Assembly (NCBI GenBank): GCA_009936895.1
Contig: JAACDS010000376.1
Coordinates: 1 to 14,935 of the forward strand
Reading direction: 5' to 3'
DNA from: Pseudomonadota bacterium
Lineage (GTDB): Bacteria; Pseudomonadota; Gammaproteobacteria; Pseudomonadales; Azotimanducaceae
DNA: 14,935 nt
The translations under genes and the position numbers were made by a program. Below the pieces are notes generated by a model, which saw nothing but the letters and a program-made list of their open reading frames with translations, ran no database searches and was not told the origin of the DNA. Position 1 is the stretch's first letter, and each line of letters opens with the position of its first letter. Of the stretch, positions 1 to 6,849 are shown piece after piece.

Positions 1-743
1 AACGGCCACAGCGCCGCAAACTTGCTGGCCAAAAACGACGGTTTAGCCGCTTGCCCAGTGGCGCTTTGCCGCCCTTCAGCGTACATCGTTAGTTCACAGA
101 TATAGTCATCCGCTGTTACCTCACGCCGCATGGTGTCTGCACCATTTGAGGGCGTTGGACCCTTCACTGGCGGCATATCGCGCGAAGTCAGTCGATATCG
201 ACGTTTGCCATCGTAGCCCCAGAAATCGGCCTCACAACTTTTCTGCCGCGCGGCTGCCAGCAGCATGTTCTTCAACACCTCTAAAGGATTGATGGTATTG
301 CCCAACCAGTCCGCCTGCGGTGCCAGCGCTTGGCTAGCAGTAGAATCGTCGAATAACTGAACCTCGGGCAATCGATTTGCATCAAACACGATATGGCGGC
401 GTTCTGGTTGACCATTATCCGTTCCCACCAGCGTGAACGCATTGACCAGTCCCTGCGAGTCCATTTGCATGTAGCGAACCGTGGCCTGATAGTCTTCGAA
501 CCATCGGAGAGGGCCCTTGGTTTGTCCTACCAACTCGATAAGTACGTCAGGTTCAGACAACGCGACGTCTCCGTCACCTAACACACTTAGCTCGTCTTCG
601 GCTGGAATCGATACCGCAAAATTCATGGTAGCGACGGTTAGTCCTCGCCACTTGAATTCTACGAGTTGTTCCAATTCGATCTGCCCCGCCCAGCTACTCT
701 GCGACCAGAGCACCAACGCGAGCAATGTCCCGACATGCTTCAT
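1..743 (-). CDS. Secreted DUF3108-like protein, C-terminus cut off by the window edge
   Basis: An open frame runs from an ATG at 743 to the left edge without a stop (247 codons visible). An in-frame TGA three codons upstream fixes the ATG as the earliest start. Residues 1-19 form a Sec signal peptide: a Lys near the start, a Leu-rich core, then SSWA before Gly20, so export to the periplasm is likely. The mature part resembles DUF3108 proteins. It has an opening strand with FKWRGLTVATMNF (30-42), a central segment YQATVRYMQMDSQGLVNAF (85-103), NPLEVLKNML (152-161), and a Cys170 followed by FWGYDGKRRYRL (174-185), the family's 'variable-DGRRRY' block. The function of DUF3108 is not established; the fold is predicted to be a periplasmic beta-rich protein. 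The gene starts 45 bases after the TPP enzyme gene on the same strand and may be cotranscribed. Family assignment is by memory of the motif pattern, so moderately sure. Confidence 0.68.
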   Translation of the reverse strand, partial: MKHVGTLLALVLWSQSSWAGQIELEQLVEFKWRGLTVATMNFAVSIPAEDELSVLGDGDVALSEPDVLIELVGQTKGPLRWFEDYQATVRYMQMDSQGLVNAFTLVGTDNGQPERRHIVFDANRLPEVQLFDDSTASQALAPQADWLGNTINPLEVLKNMLLAAARQKSCEADFWGYDGKRRYRLTSRDMPPVKGPTPSNGADTMRREVTADDYICELTMYAEGRQSATGQAAKPSFLASKFAALWP

Positions 744-788
744 GTTCTGTCACCAACCGCTGCTTCGTCAGTTGTCTCTGCTGATGCC

Positions 789-2369
789 TTACACCAATGC
801 CTCGATTAAAGATGGCCCCTGATGCTTGAGCGATGCGGCCAAGGCGGAGTTGAATTCTTCCAGGGTTGTCGCCCGCCAAGCGGCGACACCCATCCCCTCG
901 GCCAAGGACACCCAGTTCAAGTCAGGGTTCGACAGATCCAACATGCTCATGGCCTTTGGCCCGGGATTATGCGCTCCCACGCGACCAAATTCGATCTGTA
1001 GGATCGCGTACTTGCGATTAGCAAAGATAATTGTGGTCACGTTCAAATTTTCGCGGGCCTGCGTCCACAAGGCTTGCAGGGTATACATGCCGCTGCCATC
1101 GGCCTGCAGATTGATCACCTGCCGATCGGGGCAGGCGACTGCCGCACCGGTTGCTGTGGGCATGCCGTAGCCAATGGAGCCACCGGTGAGCATCAGCCAG
1201 TCGTGGGGCGCACTCGTGCGGGTTGAAAGCGCACTGCCAGCACCGCAGGTTCCGCCCTCATCGACGACAATTGCATTTTCCGGGAAGTGGTGGGCCAACG
1301 ATACGCCAATGGTTTCTGGGGTTAAATCTCCTATCGGACGGTCGGGCCGTACATGGGGCACGGCATTGATTGGTGTCGTCTGTGCGCCAACAGCATCCAC
1401 CAAGGCCTCAAGGGACCCGTCAATATCGCCATCCCGCTCGACCAAGGTGTGCAACTCACAGCCTTCTGGAGTCAGCCAGTTTGGTTTATCCGGATAGGCG
1501 AAAAACGTAATGGGTGGCTGAGTGCTGATCAAAATCAGATGCTTGGTGCCCGCCAACACGTCTGCCGCTTGCTCGCCAAAATACGGTAGGCGAAGGGCTT
1601 CGGCTCGCCCTGCGCCGCGATGCATCCGTGAGACAAATGTGTCGGTGATGACCCGAGCACCGGTGGCTTGAGCCACTCGATCCGCCATCGCCAATCGCTC
1701 TTCGGTTAAAATGCCGTTAATTAGCATCACGCAAGGCTCACCGGAATTCAGCGCCTTGGCCACGTCATCGACTTGATCGGTGTTGACAGGATTCGGCTGC
1801 AAACGCGGCAAAGGGGCTGCGCTGGCGGTGGTGCGATTCCAAGCGGTATCTGCGGGCAATATCAAACTCGCCACTTGACCTGGAGGTGCCAGGGCCGCCT
1901 GCACGGCTTCTGCGCCGTCATTCGCTACATCGTCGGCGGTTGCTGACACCTTGAGCCAATGACTCATGGGACGCGCGACCCCCTCCACATCCGACGTTAA
2001 CGGCGCGTCGTATTTACGATGAAAAGTTGCATGATCGCCGATGACATTGACCATGGGGGTGCGTGCTTTTTTCGCGTTATGCACATTGGCCAAGCCATTA
2101 CCCAGACCCGGGCCCAAGTGCGTAAGGGTGGCCGCTGGCATACCGGTCATTCGTCCATAACCGTCTGCCGCCCCTGTGACCACACCCTCGAACAAACCCA
2201 ATACGCAGCGCATTTCCGGATTGCTGTCCAATGCCGCCACAAAGTGCATCTCAGACGTGCCGGGGTTAGCGAAGCAAACATTGACACCAGCATCCACGAA
2301 CGTCTGCACCAAACTCTCAGCGCCGCTGCGGTCGTTGTCTTGGCTATCCGACTGTTCTGCGTCACTCAT
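789..2369 (-). CDS. TPP-dependent enzyme, acetolactate-synthase large-subunit-like
   Basis: A 526-residue thiamine-diphosphate enzyme with the usual three domains. The N-terminal pyrimidine-binding domain shows FANPGTSEMHFVAALD (33-48) and Glu61 in GLFEGVVTGAADGYGRM, the conserved Glu that activates the cofactor. GPGLGNGLANVHNAKKARTP (86-105) is typical of the family. The middle domain spans roughly 190-330. The C-terminal pyrophosphate-binding domain carries the metal/TPP motif as ADG (423-425), a variant of GDG, ending at Asn451 in FANRKYAIL. Length fits the family. It belongs to a branch usually annotated 'acetolactate synthase large subunit' but with benzoylformate-decarboxylase-like features. 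No small regulatory subunit gene adjoins, so a role in branched-chain amino-acid synthesis is doubtful. A 2-keto acid decarboxylase or carboligase is more likely; the substrate is unknown. A GGGGAG Shine-Dalgarno lies five bases before the ATG. It is divergent from the methyltransferase-to-DUF169 gene set. Confidence 0.88.
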   Translation of the reverse strand: MSDAEQSDSQDNDRSGAESLVQTFVDAGVNVCFANPGTSEMHFVAALDSNPEMRCVLGLFEGVVTGAADGYGRMTGMPAATLTHLGPGLGNGLANVHNAKKARTPMVNVIGDHATFHRKYDAPLTSDVEGVARPMSHWLKVSATADDVANDGAEAVQAALAPPGQVASLILPADTAWNRTTASAAPLPRLQPNPVNTDQVDDVAKALNSGEPCVMLINGILTEERLAMADRVAQATGARVITDTFVSRMHRGAGRAEALRLPYFGEQAADVLAGTKHLILISTQPPITFFAYPDKPNWLTPEGCELHTLVERDGDIDGSLEALVDAVGAQTTPINAVPHVRPDRPIGDLTPETIGVSLAHHFPENAIVVDEGGTCGAGSALSTRTSAPHDWLMLTGGSIGYGMPTATGAAVACPDRQVINLQADGSGMYTLQALWTQARENLNVTTIIFANRKYAILQIEFGRVGAHNPGPKAMSMLDLSNPDLNWVSLAEGMGVAAWRATTLEEFNSALAASLKHQGPSLIEALV

Positions 2370-2499
2370 ATCCTCTCCCCGAATTCAAAATGAAACCTAA
2401 TTCTTCCAGCGCGCGAGATTAAGACCTTTGCCCGTGCAACACCAGATGCAGTTTGGCCCGAATCGTTGAGCCACCGCCGAACTCGCGTACCATGGCCAG
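2370..2499. promoter_or_regulatory. Divergent intergenic region between TPP enzyme and methyltransferase genes
   Basis: These 130 bases separate two divergent transcription units and must hold the promoter of at least the plus-strand set, and probably of the minus-strand TPP enzyme. I see the minus-strand Shine-Dalgarno (complement of 2375-2380). A weak plus-strand pair, TTGAGC (2466-2471) and TACCAT (2488-2493) with a 16-base spacer, is too close to the ATG at 2500 to be convincing. No clear operator palindrome or terminator is visible. Confidence 0.35.
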
Positions 2500-3174
2500 A
2501 TGACCACATACCTGCAACACAGTCTTACTGCCCTGCAACGCACGCTGCCTGACGCCGAACTGGAAATCACCCCGTTACCAACGGTTGAGCAGATTCAGTT
2601 GGCCTTAATTAACAGCGATTTTCAAACCGGCCCTCTACCCGCTGACGTCATGTATCGGGTCATCGCTCACCCGGCTTATTGGGCGTTCTGTTGGGGTAGT
2701 GGTCTGGCTCTAGCGCGCTGGCTGCTCAGTTCTACTGCGTTTGTTGCAAACAAACGGATCGCCGATGTGGGGTCCGGCTGCGGTGTAGGGGCTATTGCAG
2801 CAAAGCTTGCCGGTGCTTCTGAGGTGGTCGCCTGCGATAACGACCCCGACGCGTTGATGGTCGCCCGGGCCAATGCCGACCTGAACCAGGTCCAATTAAG
2901 TTACGCAGGCGATGTCGCAGAACTCAGCGGAACATTCGATCTGATCCTAATGGCCGATGTGCTCTACGACAAAAGCAACTATCCCCTACTTGAAACCGTC
3001 AAGAGTCTTGCAAACGACATCGTCGTCGCCGATTCGCGCATCCAGTCGATCGACGACCCAAGCTTTAAAGCCTTCCATCAGTGCGAAGCCCTCACCTATC
3101 CCAACCTCGGTGAGTTTGACGAGTTCAAGGATGTGCGCTTTTTTCACGCAGGCTCAAGCTTGGCATCGCAGTAG
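2500..3174 (+). CDS. Class I SAM-dependent methyltransferase, METTL20/ETF-beta lysine methyltransferase-like
   Basis: A 224-residue Rossmann-fold methyltransferase. The SAM-binding motif I is ADVGSGCGVGAIAA (88-101), followed by the acidic loop CDND (112-115) after strand 2 and a motif-IV-like segment ILMADVLYDKSNY (149-161). Upstream lies WAFCWGSGLALARWL (61-75). Such an aromatic W-x-x-G-x-x-LAR-x-L segment is characteristic of the protein lysine methyltransferases related to METTL20, which in mitochondria and some bacteria modify the beta subunit of electron-transfer flavoprotein. PrmA/METTL-type methyltransferases share the fold, so the target could be another protein. Cytoplasmic, with no signal peptide. 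The ATG at 2500 has only a weak upstream ribosome site; an ATG ten bases before it is closed at once by TGA. It is the first of four plus-strand genes, 43 bases before the crotonase. Modification of ETF would fit the acyl-CoA theme of its neighbours, but that is inference. Confidence 0.78.
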   Translation: MTTYLQHSLTALQRTLPDAELEITPLPTVEQIQLALINSDFQTGPLPADVMYRVIAHPAYWAFCWGSGLALARWLLSSTAFVANKRIADVGSGCGVGAIAAKLAGASEVVACDNDPDALMVARANADLNQVQLSYAGDVAELSGTFDLILMADVLYDKSNYPLLETVKSLANDIVVADSRIQSIDDPSFKAFHQCEALTYPNLGEFDEFKDVRFFHAGSSLASQ

Positions 3175-3202
3175 TGTCGGCGTTACTCTCAAAGATTCGT
3201 TT

Positions 3203-3210
3203 GAGAGGAG
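3203..3210 (+). promoter_or_regulatory. Ribosome binding site fixing the crotonase start
   Basis: The sequence GAGAGGAG ends seven bases before the ATG at 3218. It shows that the crotonase begins there rather than at any in-frame start further upstream. The longer open frame begins at 2957, inside the methyltransferase gene, and its extra residues do not look like protein. Confidence 0.8.
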
Positions 3211-3217
3211 AATCACG

Positions 3218-4060
3218 ATGTCGAACACTGACTACCAAGAAATTATCTACGAGGTTGCCGAGCCGGTAGCAACGATCACGATGAACCGGCCAGAGGCGCT
3301 AAATGCTCTAACCGTGCGAATGCTTGCTGAGATTCGGCATGCCATGGGGGCTGCGGAGCAGGACGAACGCGTGGTTGGCATCGTGCTCACGGGCGCAGGC
3401 CGAGGCTTTTGTCCGGGGATGGATATGAATGCCTTAGACTCCATGAGCAGTGGCAGTGGGGGCGCGAAGGACGACTTGTCGCATCTGCATGCCGACCCCG
3501 GTGACCCCGAACTGGGCGAGAATTTCCGCGTTGCCTACACCTATATGATGTCTGTGCGTAAACCCATCATCGCCGCCATCAATGGTGCCTGCGCCGGACT
3601 CGGCTTTACGATTGCGACCATTGCCGATCTGCGGGTCGTCGAGCGCCACGCCAAATTTAGCACCGCTTTTTCACAACGCGGGCTCATTGCCGAGCATGGT
3701 GTCAGCTGGACCTTGCCGCGATTAATCGGATCAGGAAACGCCCTAGACCTGCTTTGGAGCGCACGAAAGTTCAATGGCGAAGAGGCAAAGGAGATTGGTC
3801 TTGCCGAACGCTTGGTTGAAACCGGTGAGGCGCGATCGACGGCGGAAGACTACGTCAGGAACTTGGCCGCTAGCGCCGCCCCTGTGTCTCTGCAGGTGAT
3901 GAAGGCCCAAGTGTACCGCCACCTGAACATGCCACTGGCCGAGGCCATGCACGAGACAAATGATTGGATGGCCCAGAGCCTCACCAAGGACGACTTCCGT
4001 GAAGGTGTACGCTCCTTCATCGAAAAACGCCCACCGCAGTTCAGCCGGGTCAAGGCCTAA
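3218..4060 (+). CDS. Enoyl-CoA hydratase/isomerase (crotonase) family protein with atypical active site
   Basis: A 280-residue crotonase-fold protein, close to the usual family length. The two oxyanion-hole segments are present: GRGFCPGMDM (61-70) and NGACAGLG (122-129). The N-terminal MNRPEALNALT (22-32) is the classic family opening, and the CoA-ester-binding core is intact. The two catalytic glutamates of classical enoyl-CoA hydratase (Glu144 and Glu164 of the rat enzyme) align by eye with Thr131 and Phe151 here, so ordinary syn-hydration by the two-Glu mechanism is unlikely. An alternative acid, Glu159 in RGLIAEHGVSW, falls where 4-chlorobenzoyl-CoA dehalogenase has its nucleophilic Asp. 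The protein may be an isomerase, hydrolase, C-C lyase or a one-acid hydratase on a CoA thioester. Start chosen at 3218 because of the strong ribosome site. Second gene of the plus-strand set; the hydrolase follows after 35 bases. Confidence 0.88.
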   Translation: MSNTDYQEIIYEVAEPVATITMNRPEALNALTVRMLAEIRHAMGAAEQDERVVGIVLTGAGRGFCPGMDMNALDSMSSGSGGAKDDLSHLHADPGDPELGENFRVAYTYMMSVRKPIIAAINGACAGLGFTIATIADLRVVERHAKFSTAFSQRGLIAEHGVSWTLPRLIGSGNALDLLWSARKFNGEEAKEIGLAERLVETGEARSTAEDYVRNLAASAAPVSLQVMKAQVYRHLNMPLAEAMHETNDWMAQSLTKDDFREGVRSFIEKRPPQFSRVKA

Positions 4061-4085
4061 TCCTGATTAGCAGGAACACTGAGTC

Positions 4086-4090
4086 GGAGG
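4086..4090 (+). promoter_or_regulatory. Ribosome binding site favouring the GTG start of the hydrolase
   Basis: GGAGG ends five bases before the GTG at 4096 but only two bases before the in-frame TTG at 4093. The spacing favours GTG as the true start of the alpha/beta hydrolase. Confidence 0.65.
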
Positions 4091-4095
4091 TATTG

Positions 4096-5040
4096 GTGGC
4101 CACACTCGACCACTCGGGAGCGTCAGGTGAACATCGGGTATACCGAGTCGTCAGTAATGGCATTGGCCTCAACGTGTTGGAGCTTGCTCCCCACCATCGC
4201 TCCCGCGCCACTGTGATAATGCAGCACGGTTTGCGCGATAGCGCCTTCGCGCTGCTGCCCATTGCCCGGCAACTGAGCGAGCACTTTCATGTGCTGCTGC
4301 CCGAATTGCGTGGTCACGGGCGCAGTGACCACAGCGATGCCTACGGTGTGTACGACTTCGTCCTCAACCTCAAGGAAGTGGCGATTGCGCTAGCAGGCCA
4401 GCGCATCGCTTTATTCGGCCACAGCTTGGGGGGCCATATCGTCAGCAAGTATGCGGCGATCTTTCCCGAACAGGTTGATGCAGTCGCCATTGTCGAAGGC
4501 TTGGGGCCACCGCATCGCGCCCATGAGAGCAATGAACCTGCAGAAATGCAGGTTCTGCAATTCATGATCATGAATCGCCTGCGCCATCAGGAACGACGTT
4601 CACGACCAATCAAAACCCAAGCAGACGCCTTAGAGAGACTGCTGCGCAACAACCCCAGACTCAATGCAGAGCAAGCGCAAGAGCTCATACCCCATTTACT
4701 CACGCAGACCGATGAAGGTCTGGCGTGGGCCTTTGACTCGCGTGCCAACAGTGTCTTCGTTGGCGCATCCAGGGCCAACGACGCCAAATTTTGGCGCAAC
4801 ATTCAGGCACCGACCTGCGTCGTGAGCGGCAGCTTGTCCTTTGAGTATTGGGGGGCAGAAATGGGCGACGCAAATTTCGACGGGCGCTTTGCCGAAAATG
4901 AGATGCAGCAGCGCATTGATCTGTTCCAGGACTGCGAGCACCACTGGTTCGAACAGTCGGGACACATGGTGCACTACGACGAGCCTGCGCGGCTGGCTGA
5001 ACTGTGCACACATTTTTATCGTGAAAAGCTCGATCTTTGA
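4096..5040 (+). CDS. Alpha/beta hydrolase
   Basis: A 314-residue alpha/beta-hydrolase-fold protein without a signal peptide, so cytoplasmic. An oxyanion-side HG (44-45) follows the strand ATVIMQ. LLPELRGHGRSD (67-78) is the familiar loop, and the nucleophile elbow is GHSLGG (108-113) with Ser110. The C-terminal catalytic His is probably His290 in QSGHMVHYDEP (288-297). The usual Asp after strand 7 is not obvious: the expected site reads VVSGSLSFEYWG (242-253). Glu134 in AIVEGLGPP after strand 6 is a candidate acid, an arrangement seen in some members. A cap domain fills about 140-235 and is rich in Arg, Gln and Asn. Substrate unknown; beside a crotonase, a thioester or ester of an acyl chain is a fair guess. 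The GTG start is chosen from ribosome-site spacing. DUF169 follows after 29 bases, in a likely operon. Confidence 0.85.
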   Translation: MATLDHSGASGEHRVYRVVSNGIGLNVLELAPHHRSRATVIMQHGLRDSAFALLPIARQLSEHFHVLLPELRGHGRSDHSDAYGVYDFVLNLKEVAIALAGQRIALFGHSLGGHIVSKYAAIFPEQVDAVAIVEGLGPPHRAHESNEPAEMQVLQFMIMNRLRHQERRSRPIKTQADALERLLRNNPRLNAEQAQELIPHLLTQTDEGLAWAFDSRANSVFVGASRANDAKFWRNIQAPTCVVSGSLSFEYWGAEMGDANFDGRFAENEMQQRIDLFQDCEHHWFEQSGHMVHYDEPARLAELCTHFYREKLDL

Positions 5041-5069
5041 TCGACGAGCAAATCGAAGGGGACAATTGA

Positions 5070-5849
5070 ATGACGGACATTATTGCAAGCGAACTCGATT
5101 TCGACGGAGCCAAAATCGTCGAGGACTTGAATCGGCTATTACGGCTGAGGACCACTCCTATCGGCATGAAACTGTTTGGTAGCCGCGAAGAAATGGAACA
5201 GGTGCCGCGTATACGGCGCCCCAAAGACATTCACACGACGGATCAAATTGTCGGTCAGGCTGCACGCAACGGCTGGACCGTTGGGATCACCGCCAATGAC
5301 TTAGTGGGCGCCCAATGCAGCACGGTCATCGGCCTGCATCCTCGCAACGACGAATGGCTTTCCGGTAACCGAATGAGTGGTGTCTGGTATGGGACAGCCG
5401 AAGACGCCGCAGCCCACCAAGCGGCCATGGACGTCGTCCCCTTCGGTGAGTACGAGGCGATGGCGGTAAGCCCCTTGGCGAGCGGGCGGCTCAACCCGCC
5501 GGATATCTGCTTAATTTACGCCACGCCCGCCCAAATGATTATCTTTATTAATGGCCTGCAATGGACCGGATACAAAAAATTAGAGTTTAGCTGCGTAGGG
5601 GAATCTGCCTGCGCTGATAGCTGGGGTAAGGCCTTGGCGACCGGCGAACCGAGCCTATCGATTCCTTGTTTTGCCGAGCGGCGCTATGGCGGTGTCATGG
5701 AAGATGAGCTCTTGATGGCCATTCCCCCACACTTCTTACCGAAGGTAATTCGAGGCTTGGAGGCCCTCTCCAGCAACGGATTGCGTTATCCGATTCCTGG
5801 CTATGGCGTCAATAATGATGCCAGAGCGGGCATGGGTGTCAGCTACTGA
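5070..5849 (+). CDS. DUF169 family protein
   Basis: A 259-residue protein that I recognise as DUF169 (COG2043). Diagnostic stretches are RLRTTPIGMKLF (25-36), VGAQCSTVIGL (79-89), PLASGRLNPPDICLIYATPAQ (starting at 135), the Cys-bearing FSCVGESACADSW (173-185), and IPCFAERRYGGVMEDELLMAIP (starting at 198), the family's 'G.R......E...iP' ending. Cysteines at 83, 175, 181 and 200 lie in conserved blocks and could bind metal or an iron-sulfur centre; this is inference, since the biochemical role of the family is not settled. No signal peptide or membrane segment. AAGGGGA (5056-5062) is a good ribosome site seven bases before the ATG. It is last in the plus-strand set. No terminator hairpin is visible after it, so some transcription could continue into the bactofilin genes. 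Confidence 0.85.
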   Translation: MTDIIASELDFDGAKIVEDLNRLLRLRTTPIGMKLFGSREEMEQVPRIRRPKDIHTTDQIVGQAARNGWTVGITANDLVGAQCSTVIGLHPRNDEWLSGNRMSGVWYGTAEDAAAHQAAMDVVPFGEYEAMAVSPLASGRLNPPDICLIYATPAQMIIFINGLQWTGYKKLEFSCVGESACADSWGKALATGEPSLSIPCFAERRYGGVMEDELLMAIPPHFLPKVIRGLEALSSNGLRYPIPGYGVNNDARAGMGVSY

Positions 5850-5888
5850 CGAAAACACAGTCCGCCAAACTCGCAAATTTCTTTATCA

Positions 5889-5916
5889 ACTTATAGTAGA
5901 CTTGACCGACTTATAG
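5889..5916 (+). repeat. Direct repeat ACTTATAG x2 in the bactofilin upstream region
   Basis: Two exact copies of ACTTATAG (5889-5896 and 5909-5916) are spaced 20 bases start to start, close to two DNA turns, just upstream of the first bactofilin start. The first copy contains TATAGT, a five-of-six match to a -10 box, but no good -35 box lies at the right distance. It could be a tandem regulator site overlapping the promoter. Confidence 0.4.
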
Positions 5917-5942
5917 GATGAATCTCGATCTGGATACGAGTG

Positions 5943-6326
5943 ATGAACTCAAAACAGGGCAAGAACGCTGCAACAAGTCTTGTTGCAGCAGGGACAGTGC
6001 TGAGCGGGGATATCACCTTTCGCCAAGAGCTCGTCATTGCAGGAACGGTTAATGGTTCGGTGTTTTGCAATGGCGAAGACACAAGCGTGGTGAAGATCCT
6101 TGAGGGTGGTTCGTTCACCGGTGAGATCAACGCTCCACGAGTGGAAATCGCTGGCAGGGTCGATGCCAACGTAACCGGTACTAACAGTGTTTCCATCGAC
6201 TCATCCGCGGAAGTCAGTGGTGTGATTCGATTTTACAAGTTAGCAGTTAGCCCCGGAGCGGTGATTACCGGTGAATTGGTGACGATGGCAGAGGAGCCCA
6301 AGCCCTCTGTGGCCGAGAGTAAATAG
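5943..6326 (+). CDS. Bactofilin (first of two)
   Basis: A 127-residue bactofilin. The core (about 15-115) is built of short strands repeating every 6-7 residues with Gly and small or hydrophobic residues: GTVLSGDITF, ELVIAGTVNGSVF, ILEGGSFTGEI, VEIAGRVDANV, VSIDSSAEVSGVIRFYKLAVSPGA and VITGELV. This is the right-handed beta-helix that polymerises into nucleotide-independent filaments. There is a short basic N-tail (NSKQGKN) and an acidic, Pro-containing C-tail, both typical. Bactofilins are cytoplasmic and often sit under the membrane as scaffolds for cell-wall enzymes or polarity factors. ATG at 5943 is chosen; a GTG at 5940 would add one residue. The ribosome site is weak for both. It heads a probable three-gene unit with the second bactofilin (65 bases on) and a ParA-like ATPase. 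Confidence 0.88.
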   Translation: MNSKQGKNAATSLVAAGTVLSGDITFRQELVIAGTVNGSVFCNGEDTSVVKILEGGSFTGEINAPRVEIAGRVDANVTGTNSVSIDSSAEVSGVIRFYKLAVSPGAVITGELVTMAEEPKPSVAESK

Positions 6327-6391
6327 CGAACGCTGGCGACTCGGCGGATCAAAAAATACAGTAACTTTTATTACAAGGCAGGAATTTAGAC

Positions 6392-6832
6392 ATGGCACAG
6401 AACGACTCAGGCTACGAATTTTATGTTGGACCAGCAACTCACCTTGAGGGTGCATCTCTCGCGATTGACGGCACCGCACGCATTGACGGCAAGATTGTCG
6501 GAAAGGTAGCGGTCAAGCACTTGATCGTTGGGCCTTCTGGCTGCGTGGTTGGTGATATCTCTGGCGAGACAGCAGAAGTTGAAGGAACCGTCGAAGACAG
6601 TCTGCAACTGTCGGGTAAACTGACGGTATGCGCTTCTGGCCGAATTCGCGGGAACATCAAGTATGGTTCCATTGAGTGTATGGAAGGTGCCAAGTTGGTT
6701 GGCGAAATTTCCACAGACTGGGAAGGCAGCTTTGCTGAGCCACCCGTCGTTTCCGACCGTTTGGAGGCCTTCACGGCAGCTGTAACCAACGAGAGTCTGG
6801 ACGTAGATGTGGTTGAAGACAAAGGCCTGTAG
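6392..6832 (+). CDS. Bactofilin (second of two)
   Basis: A 146-residue bactofilin-domain protein clearly different from the one upstream. Strand repeats are seen in THLEGASLAIDGTARIDGKI (starting at 16), KHLIVGPSGCVVGDISG, AEVEGTVEDSLQLSGKL, VCASGRIRGNI and IECMEGAKLVGEI, giving a beta-helix of about 95 residues. The C-tail from about 109 is acidic (LDVDVVEDKGL) and is probably disordered. A GGCAGGAA-type ribosome site lies before the ATG. Two dissimilar bactofilins next to each other suggest co-assembly or separate layers of one structure. The ParA-like gene starts only 17 bases after the stop, which supports joint expression. The domain call is firm, the cellular role inferred. Confidence 0.87.
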   Translation: MAQNDSGYEFYVGPATHLEGASLAIDGTARIDGKIVGKVAVKHLIVGPSGCVVGDISGETAEVEGTVEDSLQLSGKLTVCASGRIRGNIKYGSIECMEGAKLVGEISTDWEGSFAEPPVVSDRLEAFTAAVTNESLDVDVVEDKGL

Positions 6833-6849
6833 GCGCCTTTGTCGCTCGA

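Noticed and set aside
2957..3217. Longer upstream reading frame for the crotonase, beginning inside the methyltransferase gene
   Set aside because: The extra residues are Ser/Thr/Pro-rich shadow translation of the methyltransferase, and a strong ribosome site points to the ATG at 3218.
5918..6050. A 40-odd codon frame starting at ATG 5918 that overlaps the first bactofilin
   Set aside because: It is in another frame and its product is Cys/Arg/Ser-rich without any pattern. The bactofilin frame is clearly the coding one.
6327..6391. A regulatory RNA or terminator between the two bactofilin genes
   Set aside because: No stem followed by a T-run was found in these 65 bases. They appear to be a plain operon gap with a ribosome site.
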